Assembly (NCBI GenBank): GCA_037178675.1
Contig: JAYMGJ010000427.1
Location: 1 to 18,862, forward strand
Source of the DNA: Scleroderma bovista
Taxonomy: Eukaryota; Basidiomycota; Agaricomycetes; Boletales; Sclerodermataceae
Length of the DNA: 18,862 bases
Direction: 5' to 3'
In this document: piece after piece, positions 1-10,309 of the stretch
How positions within the stretch are numbered: position 1 is the stretch's first letter
How the letters are laid out: each line of letters opens with the position of its first letter
Position numbers and translations under genes: made by a program
Notes under the pieces: model-generated
Told to the model about the DNA's origin: nothing
What the model saw: the letters and a program-made list of their open reading frames with translations, nothing else
The model's database searches: none

Positions 1-101
1 CCAAAGCATGCACGGTGTACCATGCAAGAGTAGAACACCAAGATGTTCAGTCGCCTGACCACCTGGCACGGTAATTATCTTGGCTGTAGTCAGAAGGGAA
101 A

Positions 102-3100
102 TTACAACTCCCTCCTGCCTTTTTTTTTGCCCCAACGGGCCTTCTCGACGATACGCTGACGCAATTTTTCATCGTCATCACAACCTGGGTTGATAAGAGA
201 TCCAATCCCTGAAGCGAGATCACCACCACTTCCCAAGACAATTCCAGAGAATGTCTTAACCTTGGCATGGGTATTCTTCCTCTTCGCCGACTCGCGGTAG
301 GCATGAACCGCGTCCTGGATGATAGCGGAAGTGAGTTCTTGGTTATTTTTACCGTCTGTCAGCATGAATAGAACATCCATGATATGGATGAGGTCCACAA
401 TGTATGCTATGAATTTGTGTTGCACCTGAAGTCTGAAGTAGAAACTAAACAGGGGCTGATCCTATCTTCGGGGGTCTACTTACTCCCTGCTATAGAGCCA
501 CGTTGTCCATCCTGGAGTGCTGTTGTTTTCCTCTAACAAGCTAATCGATTCTTGGAATTCGTGACTCATTAGAATCTGCCATAGGGAAAGAAAGTCAATG
601 GTCTATAACAGCATAGGTGAGATCATGTAAATCGTACTTCGGATGGATCGCAGAAGTTCCAAACTTTGATGATGTCTGTATGAATAACCTGAAGGCAATC
701 CAGGATTTTGTGCCCTAAGAAATAACTGCCCTGAGAGACAGCCTCCCAATATCCTTGCAAAGGAACATTATTAATGCACTTCGGAGCCACAAAGTAGACA
801 AACTTCGTTTTCCAACTCTGGTATGAAAATTAGCGAGGGGTAGAGGTAAATGCGAAGGATATACATTATCGACGCAGCAATATTTGATGAAGAATCCATT
901 CTTTGAGCCATAACAGTCACGGTGGACACTGCTGAAGGACCATTGCCTTGCTGTTGCACGAAATGTTCAGAAACTTTCTGGTATGTCAGCTGAACCAGCT
1001 GCTTCAGTCTCTCGTGGTAGTGAGCTCTCACTGCAGTATAACACAACATTCACACGGGTAGATTTCGGTAATGGACCATAGACGCACTGGAGACCGCAAG
1101 ATAGGGGAAATCGTGCTCCCCTGTGAGCCGCTTGATAGGTTCAATGCAGTGTTTCTGTAGATATCGCTCCGCCTCCACTTCAACCTCACTTTCTGTGTAT
1201 TCTCTGCCCTCATCGTCCCATCGGATTTCTATCTCATCGATTAGCTTGTCATATTTCGTGAACACAAAAACAGTAGGAACTGAGAGAATCAGTATCTGGA
1301 GAGCCAACTCCAAGGGTAAAGATTTCACTCACTATCTCCCAGTATATTTCTCTTGTCACGTAAAAAGTCTTCCATTCCAGTCTCCATCATTCGCTGGCTG
1401 TAAGTGTGAACGGGTATCTGGAAACTCAACCTATGGCATCGAGCTGACTATCAGGACATCCATTCCCATTCCAAATGAGCCTACCAGATGGCATGCAGCT
1501 GCTCCTTGATGTCTTCGTGCGTCTTTCGCCTTTCAATGAAAGACTTGACAAGTGCGATATTGTTGTATTCACCGGGCTCAAAACCAAGGCTATCATGTAA
1601 GATAAATCTTTTGTTCCGTTTGGAGACCAGTGGCTTTTCAATATTTGTCTTCCCTCTCTTGCCGTACGCAGGGCGCTAAAAGTAACTATGAGTAACGGAT
1701 AATGGCGTATTTTTGGCCACTCAACGGCTTCATCGACTCCAAATGTACGATAGATGAGGGAGGACTTCCCAACTCCCGTCTATAAATATAGGATTGTCAG
1801 GATGGATCGAGCAACATGGTGTACAGACGAGTCACCTTGCCGATGATCAAAATGCGGAAACTGGTACACAGATGGTAAAAGTAGCACATCAAATGCATTC
1901 ATACGTAAAGCTCACTGAGGACAGACTTGAAGCAGTTCGTCGGTGGTGGGTACCAATAAGTCCAACCCCTGCTATCCGTTGGTCAAACACACAACTACTG
2001 ATTATGCACCTACTCACAGCAGACGGGGAAATCTTGAGGATGACTTCAATGTGATCATGTACTCTGCGGAAGACTGCACAAGTCTCAGAAGGCGGAATGA
2101 AAAAACCGGTTTTCGTTAAGCATACTGTGTTGCTCTGATTTGCTAAGCATGTCATGGGCATCAAACGATATCTCTAGTACTCGTCGATTCCATCCTGATC
2201 CCTGAGATGTAATGAATAGAGCAAACTGGTCCTGTGATGGCAACTCTCTGCGCAGGTCGAGCGCATGATTATTCGCACTGGTAGTGGCACAGAACAGATA
2301 CTTACAAAGGGGGGTCGAAATCTGCACGGATAATACCACCTTCTCGCTGACCGGAGATTTTGCAGTGTTGCCCACTGATAGTCACCTCGGCGGAGTCGGA
2401 TTCATTGACGTTTCGAACCTCGATACCTGATAGTCACATGTTAGACTTGAGAGATCGTAAATAGCGCGGCCAAACCAGATATTTTCAGGGCCCGATTCTC
2501 TTCCGCTGCCGTGCCACTCGCCACAATGGAAATACTCTCCAGGACAGCGAACATTTTCGGGCGTGAGAATGGCTCGCGATTCCAACATGACGAACAGATG
2601 TCCCACCAATAGTTGGTAAGACGGGTAAGAGTTTCATCCTCACTGGGCCGAGTGGGCGGACCTCGAAAGATCGCAGCAACGACCGCCTCAAGGCTCGGAC
2701 GGCTATGAAATGGTATTTTCCGCGTAAAGAGTTCCTGTAGACATGGAAAACATTGATCGCATTTCATGGAGGTTCAGCCGTAGGTGTACCCACCATAGCT
2801 GTCATTCCAAAAGCCCACACATCTGCTTCTGCTGATACCTCCCCACCGTCAAGCAGCTCTGGGGCCATCCAGTTCAGCGTTCCTGCACACATATTGATGC
2901 GAGTTAGTTTCTGTGACGAATCGACGACACGAGATAACCCAAAATCAGTGAGAAGCGCGTTACGCTCTTGAGATATCAACACATTAGACTGCATCGCTTC
3001 AATCAATCAGGATGCACATCGAAGGAAAATACACTTACGCCTTTGAGATCGCCATGAAATATTGGTCCCAGTTTATAATTATGCAGGTAGTGTAACCCTC

Positions 3101-3705
3101 GTGCGATTCCCTCGATCTGAGCAGGGTGTAGGTACCATTCATATCCAGTCATGGCGACGTACCAGAGGGCGAGGATCAACGTTTTGATCTTGAACATAAT
3201 CATGTGCATTTCCCCTTTCCATCCATTCAGACACGATAGAAATAGTATGATCAAATTCCGTGGTAACTCCGAGCAGTGGGAGGACGTTCTTGTGACACAG
3301 TTTTGACCAGGCGTGTACTTCGCGGACAGTATCCTAAAAAGTGTCACAGGACGAAGATAAACCTCTAGTATCCGAACCTTAATAATCTTTACAGTCTCGT
3401 CCCCAGAAAATTTGCTAATAGGCGTCTTCACTGCTATTTCAATGCCGGCCGGAAGGAGAGTTCCTTTGTAAACCAAGGCAAATCCTCCTCTAGAGTGGCA
3501 AGTAGGCAACCGTTCAACACGGCCATCGAGGTTGATGCTGAAGTCGTATGCACGTTGAGCATACTCTTCAAGAACAGAATCAAGTTTCAAAACCATGGGA
3601 TTGTGGGGAGATCCAATATTGATGGGATGGTCCTGGAGGTCAGCGGTGGCGATTCCCAAAAAGGCAAATGTTTCCGTCGTCAGTCACTGAAGGTCGGCTT
3701 GACAT
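102..3705 (-). CDS. Protein kinase-GTPase fusion protein (19 exons, about 888 aa)
   Basis: A single in-frame splice model runs from ATG 3705 to TAA 102. Exons (minus strand): 3705-3688, 3632-3378, 3333-3163, 3116-3039, 2988-2794, 2734-2476, 2426-2306, 2247-2126, 2073-2018, 1968-1916, 1860-1836, 1779-1726, 1675-1485, 1430-1333, 1279-1088, 1030-865, 815-638, 575-484, 444-102. Residues ~40-315 are a tyrosine-kinase-like Ser/Thr kinase: glycine loop RGGFALVYKG (54-63), lysine in IAVK (75), catalytic loop HGDLKGSN (from 169; HGD replaces HRD, common in agaric kinases), DFG (189) and APE (216). Residues ~326-425 form a beta-rich linker I cannot name. A GTPase follows: G1 GKTGVGKS (450-457), G3 DSLG (497-500), G4 TKYD (573-576), then a helical C-terminal region with HTDIIKVWNF and a basic tail. 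It resembles agaric P-loop GTPases of unknown role. The start is the least certain part; a longer N-terminus is possible. A signalling role is inference. Confidence 0.8.
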
Positions 3706-4028
3706 ACTAGTAGTATGTACCCACCTGCGTCGGCAGAACCCTTACTTGACTGCTCGTGAAGATACTCCTCGAAGCCTGGAGAGAAATGAGCACCCTTAGA
3801 TTGTCATTGTCATTTGTTCTCAGCACCCTCCTCTGTTTTATTGTCGGATATACACAACGAATCTACACCATAAATACGAGGTTCATGCCATACTACCCCA
3901 AACCACTACGAACCCACGACGCGGTAGTTCTCAACTTGGTTGGGGAACAATTGGAAATGGCTTTGGAGCGGGGCCCGGGAGAACAGAGGCCAAATGCAAG
4001 TGCACCGACTTTTTATTTTGGCGCGTCC
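3706..4028. other. Intergenic, upstream of the kinase-GTPase gene
   Basis: No convincing coding exon is seen. Just upstream of the chosen ATG, on the minus strand, a short open stretch at about 3725-3775 could be an additional 5' exon of the kinase gene, because a GTGGGT donor-like site follows it. Otherwise this should hold the 5' leader and promoter of that gene. Confidence 0.35.
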
Positions 4029-4310
4029 TCATATATATTGTGATTTCTCCGGTACAGTTGTTCCGTGATTCTGCTCGATCGGCATGGTCATCAGCGGCGT
4101 CTCTTGCCTCGTGATCGGTTCTGGGACATTCATCATTAGGGGTGCTGAGCCAGCTCTGGGCTCACCTCCTGGAGATGGCATTATCTCTTCGGAGAAGGAA
4201 TACGTATTGTTGAAAAAGAAAGAGGGAGCCGTCAGTGGCAAGTCTGCGCTTTGACAGTGCACCTGAAATATTAACACGACATAGGACGGTGACCCCAATT
4301 CCTTGCACAA
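4029..4310 (-). other. Unidentified open reading frame, possible 3' exon or relic
   Basis: This is a 93-codon open frame ending in TGA near 4029. The C-terminal two thirds is rich in Pro, Met, Glu and Thr, with segments such as EPRAGSAPLMM and TRQETPLMTMPIEQ. It reads more like a disordered tail than random sequence. I do not recognise a family. No matching upstream exon is visible, because the sequence to the right is minisatellite. It could be the last exon of a decayed gene or a chance frame. Confidence 0.25.
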
Positions 4311-4355
4311 TTTGGTGAGTTACTCTTGTATTTCCCTCTCAATATCAATTGCGCC

Positions 4356-4650
4356 AATTCGTAGAGGCACAACGACAATGCCCTACTACGCACCCGTCCA
4401 CTAATATCACCACCATCGCCACCGCCATCATCAGATTCGCCTACAACCGCCATGACGATAACTGCAATGACATCAGCCACCGCCACCACCCCATCATTAG
4501 CAATGAAAACAACGACGACTATCTGCATCTCACAGAAGCACGGCCACAACCATGACCTTCACACCTACCTGCCACATGCAGAGGCATGACAATGACGACG
4601 ACGCCCGCCTGCAGCCCACAGAGGCACGACAACAACGACGGTTGCCTACA
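4356..4650. repeat. Degenerate minisatellite, units of about 40-45 bp
   Basis: Diverged tandem copies of a unit built around CAGAGGCACGACAAC-ACGACG and closing in CCTAC/CTGC can be followed by eye. Clear units start near 4530 (CTGCATCTCACAGAAGCAC), 4570 (CTGCCACATGCAGAGGCAT) and 4610 (CTGCAGCCCACAGAGGCAC). A weaker copy lies near 4362 (GTAGAGGCACAACGACAAT). The stretch between is a purine-poor CAC/CCA/GAC-rich variant. It abuts the 3' end of the SCI1-like pseudogene. Confidence 0.6.
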
Positions 4651-5320
4651 GCCGCCCCACGATAATGTCCATCTGCTCTCTCATGGCATTCGCACATTCC
4701 CGTGTCTCTGCCTCCTTGTCTTCCCGCGTAGCTCCACGTTTTTCCTCGTGCCGTTGACGCGTGCTGCATCTCGCCGCGCGATGATGCCGATGTCATTAGT
4801 CAGGAGAAGATCAGGTGGAAGAACATGTGCAGCTGTACTGGTCCTTGAAACTGTCACCGCCTCCAAGGTAGACTCGTCCGCCTCAAAACCCTCATCCGCC
4901 TTCTCTCTAAATTCCCTATCGCTATCTCGAGGTGCCCGCTTCTTTTCAAGCATTCCCTCCCGCCCGACTTCCTTTGGTCCGACAATGTCGTCGAGACGCT
5001 CCTTGGCCTCTGTACGTCCGCGCTTGCGTTTTAGATCTAGCTCAGCTACTTGGTACTCGGAGGCGGCTTCTCTTACGAGCACCAGATCGGATGCTGAAGG
5101 AAGTGAGGGTCCGAGTAGTCTGATACTGCTACGCCCCCCTTGATGCTCCGCGAGGCTCGCGGGTATGACCATGCGTAGCTGAGTCGACTTCTTCTCGGGC
5201 AGATTTCAAAGCCGCGTCATCTGCACCGGAACTTTTGGATGCGAATGACCATTTGTATCCTGTTTGTTTTGCTATGGAAAGCAATCTAGGGTTGTTGTAC
5301 AGAGATTCTGCGATATCGAA
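4645..5320 (-). pseudogene. SCI1-like gene, truncated and frameshifted copy
   Basis: This stretch matches exons 5 and 6 of the intact gene at 7001-8147, in opposite orientation, at roughly 93-95% identity by eye over the alignable coding part. Exons 1-4 are absent; homology fades in intron 4, just upstream of the exon-5 acceptor near 5308. Several lesions are visible. A 5-bp deletion beside the G run (5134-5139) brings TAG into frame. A 4-bp deletion lies near 4865. The intron-5 acceptor has changed from AG to AT (4784-4785). A 2-bp insertion sits near 4757, and the C-terminus is altered to end at a TAG near 4648. Long shifted frames survive, which suggests fairly recent decay. No function is expected. 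Confidence 0.85.
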
Positions 5321-5797
5321 GATCTGCGAAGGGTATATACGTATTCCATGGACGAGAAGCGGAGTGTACGGTGGCTGAAAGAACAGTAGGGCTCATTGGT
5401 GTTTGAGGAGATAGCTGCTTCGAGTGATGATGCAGGAAACGGTAGCGCGGCGGAAGATGCGATGGAGACGTAGGGTCGACGGCTGGTACATGCGTAGTAG
5501 TAGTATGAGCTTTTATATCTATATCAATAGGCCTAAGGGCCTTAGGAACTACCTACGTCTGATCTTCCCTTATCTCAACAATTCAGCAGGTGGCGGTGCT
5601 GGGGATTGCTTTCGAACTAAGTTCAAGTACATTGAATGGGAAACAAGTCGCCAAATGACAATACAAAATGATCAGTATCGTGTCAGATACACAACGACCA
5701 TGAGTGACTACGAACCGCGGAATGTCCGCCTTCACCTCCCCGAGTAACTCGTGAATGAGAAGCTGAGCGATAAGGCGAATCAGGGAAACGAACCATC
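5321..5797. other. Intergenic, no gene recognised
   Basis: It lies between the SCI1-like pseudogene and the HET fragment. I see no exon with family resemblance on either strand and none of the missing exons 1-4 of the SCI1-like copy. A short perfect palindrome, CCTAAGG-G-CCTTAGG, sits at 5532-5546. A 107-codon plus-strand frame at 5424-5747 has no recognisable motif and is probably chance. Confidence 0.4.
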
Positions 5798-6302
5798 TTA
5801 CACTATGTTAAGGGTATGAACTTTGCTTTGGAAGATACTGCTCGCATCTGCAGGATACGCGTAAATGGCTGAAGACGACGCGATCCTCTTATATTCATTT
5901 GAAGGAAGCTCTTGCAATAGAAGGGCGTTGAATGGCTGTCCCAGAATCGTCATCACCTGCTCAGCAGGTGCGACACTAGTGAGCGAAGATTCAAGCAGCA
6001 GCTTAGGATGCCATGGTCGAATCAGAACGTATGGCAATCTCGAGTGCACGCCGTGTTGCAGTTTGACCGACAATGAGATCTCGATCGGCATCAGGCCCTT
6101 TGCCAGGATTTCGAAAAGATGCCCTGGAGCTCTGTGATTCGGTTTGAAGTAGACCGTCGTAATGCGATGCATAATGCATGGCAATCTAAGTCGGCGCCCA
6201 ATGAATTGAGGGGGTCTTGATTTGGACAACGAGCTGTACAATCTGCACAGTGCTTCGGACAATTCCGCTTGCTGAGTGCTCGGCAGTGATAATAATGGCA
6301 CG
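5798..6302 (-). pseudogene. C-terminal fragment of a HET-domain protein
   Basis: There is an open frame of about 167 codons with no usable ATG at its start, ending in TAA at 5798. It resembles the region following the HET domain in agaric HET proteins. Supporting segments are RPPQFIGRRLRLPCIMHRIT near the start, PYVLIRPWHPKLLL in the middle, and LGQPFNALLLQELPSNEYKR and SSIFQSKVHTLNIV at the end; the EYKRIAS motif is the one I associate with these proteins. It supplies what is missing from the HET protein that stops at 12170. Upstream it joins directly to a P450 N-terminus, which is not a natural gene order, so I treat it as a gene piece displaced by inversion. The family assignment rests on recall, not on a search. 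Confidence 0.65.
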
Positions 6303-6323
6303 CTGATTCTGTGTGGAATGGGT
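6303..6323. other. Left inversion breakpoint (P450 N-terminus / HET C-terminus junction)
   Basis: Reading the minus strand, P450 coding sequence can be followed to about 6324 and HET C-terminal coding sequence starts by about 6302. About 20 bp between them fits neither gene. The matching reciprocal junction is at about 12150-12163. Confidence 0.6.
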
Positions 6324-6642
6324 GGTGGACATTAGAACCCGAAAGACGGACCCTTTATACTAAATGGCCAATTTGTTCCGCGATTCTGAATGTCTGTACT
6401 AGGAAACGACGCACCTTCCAATAACCACCGTATAGCACCTTCCGGGAATCAAAGAAGAACAAAACACGGGAGGAGAGCATTGGAAAGATGCTACAGTGAG
6501 AGTAAAATGGAATATGGGAAAGTCGGCGAGATTCATCCAGGGAATAACTGAGGAGACATCCCATGAAGAGGACGATTCCAAGGCCAACTAAGACTGGGAA
6601 AGATGGAACATGATGGAGAAAATCATCGGGAGTTGCGTGCAT
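6324..6642 (-). pseudogene. Cytochrome P450 N-terminal fragment (first two exons)
   Basis: Exon 1 (6642-6415) encodes 76 residues. A hydrophobic anchor, VLVGLGIVLFMGCLLSY, is followed by RRLSHIPFYSH and a segment ending GGYWK, the usual start of agaric P450s (membrane anchor, then RLSHIPTVGHSG-like text). A 55-bp intron (6414-6360) leads into exon 2, YKGSVFRVLMS, after which homology stops. No substrate-recognition, ExxR or haem region follows on this strand. The P450 piece starting at 12164 begins exactly where this one ends (WLIVVTGHQL comes after YKGSVFRV in the family). The ATG at 6642 and probably the promoter are intact, so a short chimeric transcript could still be made. Confidence 0.75.
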
Positions 6643-7000
6643 GCGGACGACTTGAAGAAACCTTCAACTTTAGCTCGCGCGGCGTGGGCGATCGACATCA
6701 TATTAGGCTTAGTCTGAAGTCGTTCCTTTTCGGCTAGATGAGTCTCGTTCTAAGGGGCCAGTCCTAAAGCCGGCGCTTTGTGACCATATTATTGCTCGAG
6801 TGACCTTGCACTGAATTTCTGAGTTGCTGGTGACTTTGTGATGATGGGAATTTTCCGTTAGTTGTTCTGATTCATCAACTTCCATACGTATGATCTTTCA
6901 AGGACAGTTCAGCGATCTGAGGAAATCTGTGTGGACAGGGGAAATGTAACCGGATTTAGGCAATGTACCAAGACGAACACAAGACGGTTACATAACTGGC
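6643..7000. promoter_or_regulatory. Divergent promoter region (inferred)
   Basis: A 358-bp gap separates the minus-strand ATG of the P450 N-terminal fragment (6642) from the plus-strand ATG of the SCI1-like gene (7001). No coding exon is seen. Because both neighbouring starts point outward, this must contain both upstream regions, but I see no specific TATA box or operator that I would assign. If the inversion is real, this gap was carried with the inverted segment and formerly drove the P450 from the other end. Confidence 0.35.
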
Positions 7001-8147
7001 ATGCCTTCACACCGAGACCGCTCAAGATCACCAGACAGTGACCACGACCTTCCGGAGGGCGTCTCTGCAATATCAGAGTCTGACTACTTTCTGAAGAACA
7101 CCGAGTTTACTATATGGCTCAAGGATGAGAGGGGAAAGGTCTGTCGTACTACCTCATTGGTGGCATTACAACAGGGTCGTTGAGCTTGGATACATTGGCA
7201 GTACTTTGGTGAACTCTCAGGGGACAAGGCGAGGAGGTGAGAGTGTTGGTATGTGTTTTCCATACGGACGCCTGAATATTGCTTCATTTAGCTACTTCCG
7301 AAAATTCGTCAAGGTATGGAACAAGTTTGTAAAGGAATATCTTTGTACTGAGTCTCGATAGGCGTGGAACAGAGGAAAACTCCCTCGTAAGTGCGAGAAT
7401 CGACATGAGCCTTCGCCTCTGCACTCCCACTCAAAACACCGTATCTGGCAGAATCTCTGTACAACAACCCTAGATTGCTTTCCACAGCAAAACAAACAGG
7501 ATACAAATGGTCATTCGCATCCAAAGGTTCCGGTGCAGATGACGCGGCTTTGAAATCTGCCCGAGAAGAAGTCGACTCAGCTACGCATGGTCATACCCGC
7601 GAGCCTCGCGGAGCATCAAGCACTGGGGGGCGTAGCAGTATCAGACTACTCGGACCCTCGCTTCCTTCAGCATCCGATCTAGTACTTGCAAGAGAAGCCG
7701 CCTCCGAGTACCAAGTAGCCGAACGAGATCTGAAACGCAAGCGCGAACGTACAGAGGCCAAGGAGCGTCTCGAAGACATTGTCGGACCAAAGGAAGTCGG
7801 ACGGGAGGGAATGCTTGAAAAGAAACGGGCACGCCGAGATAACGATAGGGCATTTAGAGAGAAGGGGGATGAGGGTTTTGAGGCGGACGAATCTACCTTG
7901 CTTGGAGGCGGGGACAGTTTCAAGGACCAGTACGACTGCACATATTCTTCCACTTGATCTTCTCCTTACTAATGTCATCGGCAGCATTGCGCGGCGAGAT
8001 GCAGCACGTCGACGGCACGAGGAAAAACGTGGAGCTACGCGGGAAGACAAGGAGGCAGCGACACGGGAACGTGCGAATGCCATGAGAGAGAGAGAAAAGG
8101 CAACGATGGATATGTTCCAGCAGCTCGCCAAACAACGGTTCGGATAG
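7001..8147 (+). CDS. SCI1-like conserved nuclear protein (6 exons, 286 aa)
   Basis: Exons 7001-7138, 7202-7236, 7292-7313, 7362-7386, 7452-7929 and 7985-8147 join without a frame break. The start ATG at 7001 opens an Arg/Ser-rich N-terminus (HRDRSRSPDSDH). Next come ISESDYFLKN, FTIWLKDERGK, YFGELSGDKARSYFRKFVK and AWNRGKLP, then YKWSFASK. This series (DYFLKN, WLKEE-GK, F-KFV--WN-GKL) is what I recall from plant 'style cell-cycle inhibitor 1' and its eukaryotic relatives, nuclear proteins of poorly known function. The C-terminal half is highly charged and likely helical, with many RRDAARRRHEEKR-type repeats, ending KATMDMFQQLAKQRFG. Intron 5 has a TACTAA branch site. A second, broken copy lies at 4645-5320 in opposite orientation. 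The gene lies inside the proposed inverted segment. Confidence 0.75.
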
Positions 8148-8603
8148 GGTATTCTATTCATTTTTGCGTGCAGGTTATTGCGCATACATATACTTCCACT
8201 GTTCCTCTGCATAAAGGCTGACTAGGCTTCCGCACTGAGCGGCTTTACGCGGTATTGCTTTACGCTAATTAGGTTTGTCCGGGCATCGTGAGGCGGAATT
8301 GTCAACTACAACAGCTGGGCTGCTCTCGGGATTTTCGTTTTAAAAAAACATGAATGTATGGGCAAGAGTAGTATATATATATCGCACAATACTAAGGCAA
8401 CCCTCCTCTAGTTAGGCTCCGGATGCCAGCACACTAGGCTCCAACCCGTCAACTAGGAACTGCCTTAACGATGCACCTTGCGATCTGGGCGCACAGGTTG
8501 TGATGGAATGAGTAGGGAAAGCTCTCTACTACATAGTGGACTGAGCATCTACCTCTGAGGATTTGGAAATGTAACAACTTTACTGCACGGAGATTGCGCG
8601 GCT
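8148..8603. other. Intergenic, no gene recognised
   Basis: This is the 3' flank of the SCI1-like gene. It holds an A run (8341-8348), a short TA run (about 8371-8382) and a local repeat of CTTTACGC near 8240-8270. I see no coding exon, RNA gene or mobile element in it. Confidence 0.4.
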
Positions 8604-9006
8604 ATGCTCGTGCCGCGTCTCCAGGAGGCTCAGCCATTCGATTTGAGTCATCTTCTCAAACACCGACGGAATTTCGACTACTGTACACTCCTCTTCTCGT
8701 CGCGTCCTCTGCAGATCCTCGACGTCGATGTTCTCAGTTTTCTGCTTTCGCAAGACCATCTACTCACATCAAGATGGGGCGCATCATAAAGCCTTCGAGC
8801 TCGTCATCGATATCAACGCGTTCAACGCGTTTGGTGTCAGCGCGAAATTCCCTTCCTTGTCAGTTCTAGTAAGGCAAGGTTTCCAAATATACTACCCGCA
8901 CCTACTACTGTCACATCGTACTGTAGAGAACTTGCAAGGGATCAAGGTTGGACACCTTCCACGAGGTCTTGTTGACGATGCAACTGTCCCTCTTGGATGT
9001 GCCTAG
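8604..9006 (+). pseudogene. Unidentified protein fragment, probably frameshifted
   Basis: Two overlapping frames read like consecutive parts of one protein. The first (8604-8789) starts MLVPRLQEAQPFDLSHLL and runs to SQDHLLTSRWGAS. The second (to 9006) has HHKAFELVIDINAFNAFGVS, then YPHLLLSHRTVENLQ and ends VDDATVPLGCA. A single missing base near 8781 would join SRWGA to HHKAFELV. No intron with proper sites bridges them there. I do not recognise the family, and the upstream start is not convincing. Alternatively, both frames may be chance. It lies between the SCI1-like gene and the GTPase-TPR-HET gene. Confidence 0.35.
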
Positions 9007-10309
9007 TGGTGAATATATCGTATAATCGACCCAGCGGCAAGCATCCTCGCTACCGATCTTCCGCACTACTTACCGTGATTTTGGTGCATACAATTGCGTC
9101 TTCCAACGTCTATGTATGTACATAGCCGAGTTGTGGTCGTGCAGGGTCGTCCATTGCCACACGCTTGCATTGTTACCACTGGCTGCTACTTCGGCTCGAC
9201 GCTCAATCTCAGTTGCAAAGCGTAATTTGGCACAATGGACACCCCAGACATAACGGACACCCCAGATATTGAAGATACCTTTCGCATGGGATGTGCGAGA
9301 GTCAGGGAGCACATCGATCGCCTTGATTATTTAAGAATCCTCGTCATTGGGCGCCCCAATTCAGGGAAAACCACCCTCCTTCAAAGAATTTGCAATATGA
9401 CAGATATTCCGGAGATCTTCAACGCCAAAGGGGAAAAAGTAAGGTTTCCACTATAATACCAGACCATTTGGCTGATATGATCGTCAGATTGATCCCATGA
9501 TCGTTCAAGGATTTCTGCAGGCGAGCCAGCCAATTCACACGACAACACTTTTTGTGCTAACTACGTTCAGAGGGGCTATCATACTAACATTGAAGATGAA
9601 ATCATCTTTAAAAGCAACCCTGACTTCGTTTTTCATGACTCGCGAGGATTTGAATTAGGTTCTTCTGCAGAACTGAACATGGTGAAGAACTTTGTCATGG
9701 CCCGCGCAGTGGCAAAGGAGTTAAAGAAGCAAATCCATGTCATCTGGTAAGTTCATGATTCTAGGTAGTGTTAAATCACCAGTGACACCCTAATGCAACG
9801 AGGTTTTGCATTCCAATGACTGACTATATGTGCCCAATACTGGCTGAAGAAACCAAGTTTTTCAATGAATGGAATGTAGGAAATGGTGAGTTGTTTCATT
9901 GTCATTAATATCAACGTAGTTATTGTTGGTGCAGTGCCTGTGATTGCTGTACTGACACGGACTGAGGCCTTGGAGTTGGAAGCAATTGGTCAATTGAGGG
10001 ATACGGGATTGATGATGAAAGAAGCAAGGTTAATGGCTGGTGAACTTGCAGACCGGTTGCAAAGTGAGATGAGAATTGAATCACAACTGAGTGAATGCAA
10101 GTACCCTCCCAAAGCGTACATACTGACAGCTTATAAGTATTCATTACCGTTTGTTTTGGGGCTGAACTACACCCCCCACAGGTATGAATCAAGAGGGTGC
10201 AGATTGTGCTCCACTTCTAAGGTGTGCAACTGATGCACTGAATGAAGTGGAACCACGGCGGTTTCTACTCCCAACTCAAGCCAACCTCCAGGAACATTCT
10301 AATCCAGCA

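Noticed and set aside
2278..2305. A 28-bp intron in the kinase-GTPase linker
   Set aside because: It is too short for splicing. Using the acceptor at 2248 gives a normal 58-bp intron, keeps frame and preserves the following text.
2441..2767. Kinase ending as a separate gene at the TAA at 2441
   Set aside because: The alternative intron 2475-2427 has a good branch site and acceptor and joins in phase to conserved text, and the downstream half has no start codon. It is kept only as the refuting outcome of the fusion finding.
5424..5747. A 107-codon plus-strand frame
   Set aside because: It has no recognisable text and low-complexity Met/Arg-rich ends, and it is probably chance in noncoding DNA.
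4645..8147. The inverted SCI1-like pair as terminal inverted repeats of a DNA transposon
   Set aside because: The arms are ordinary coding exons with retained introns, one arm is a full gene, no transposase lies between, and no target-site duplication is visible.
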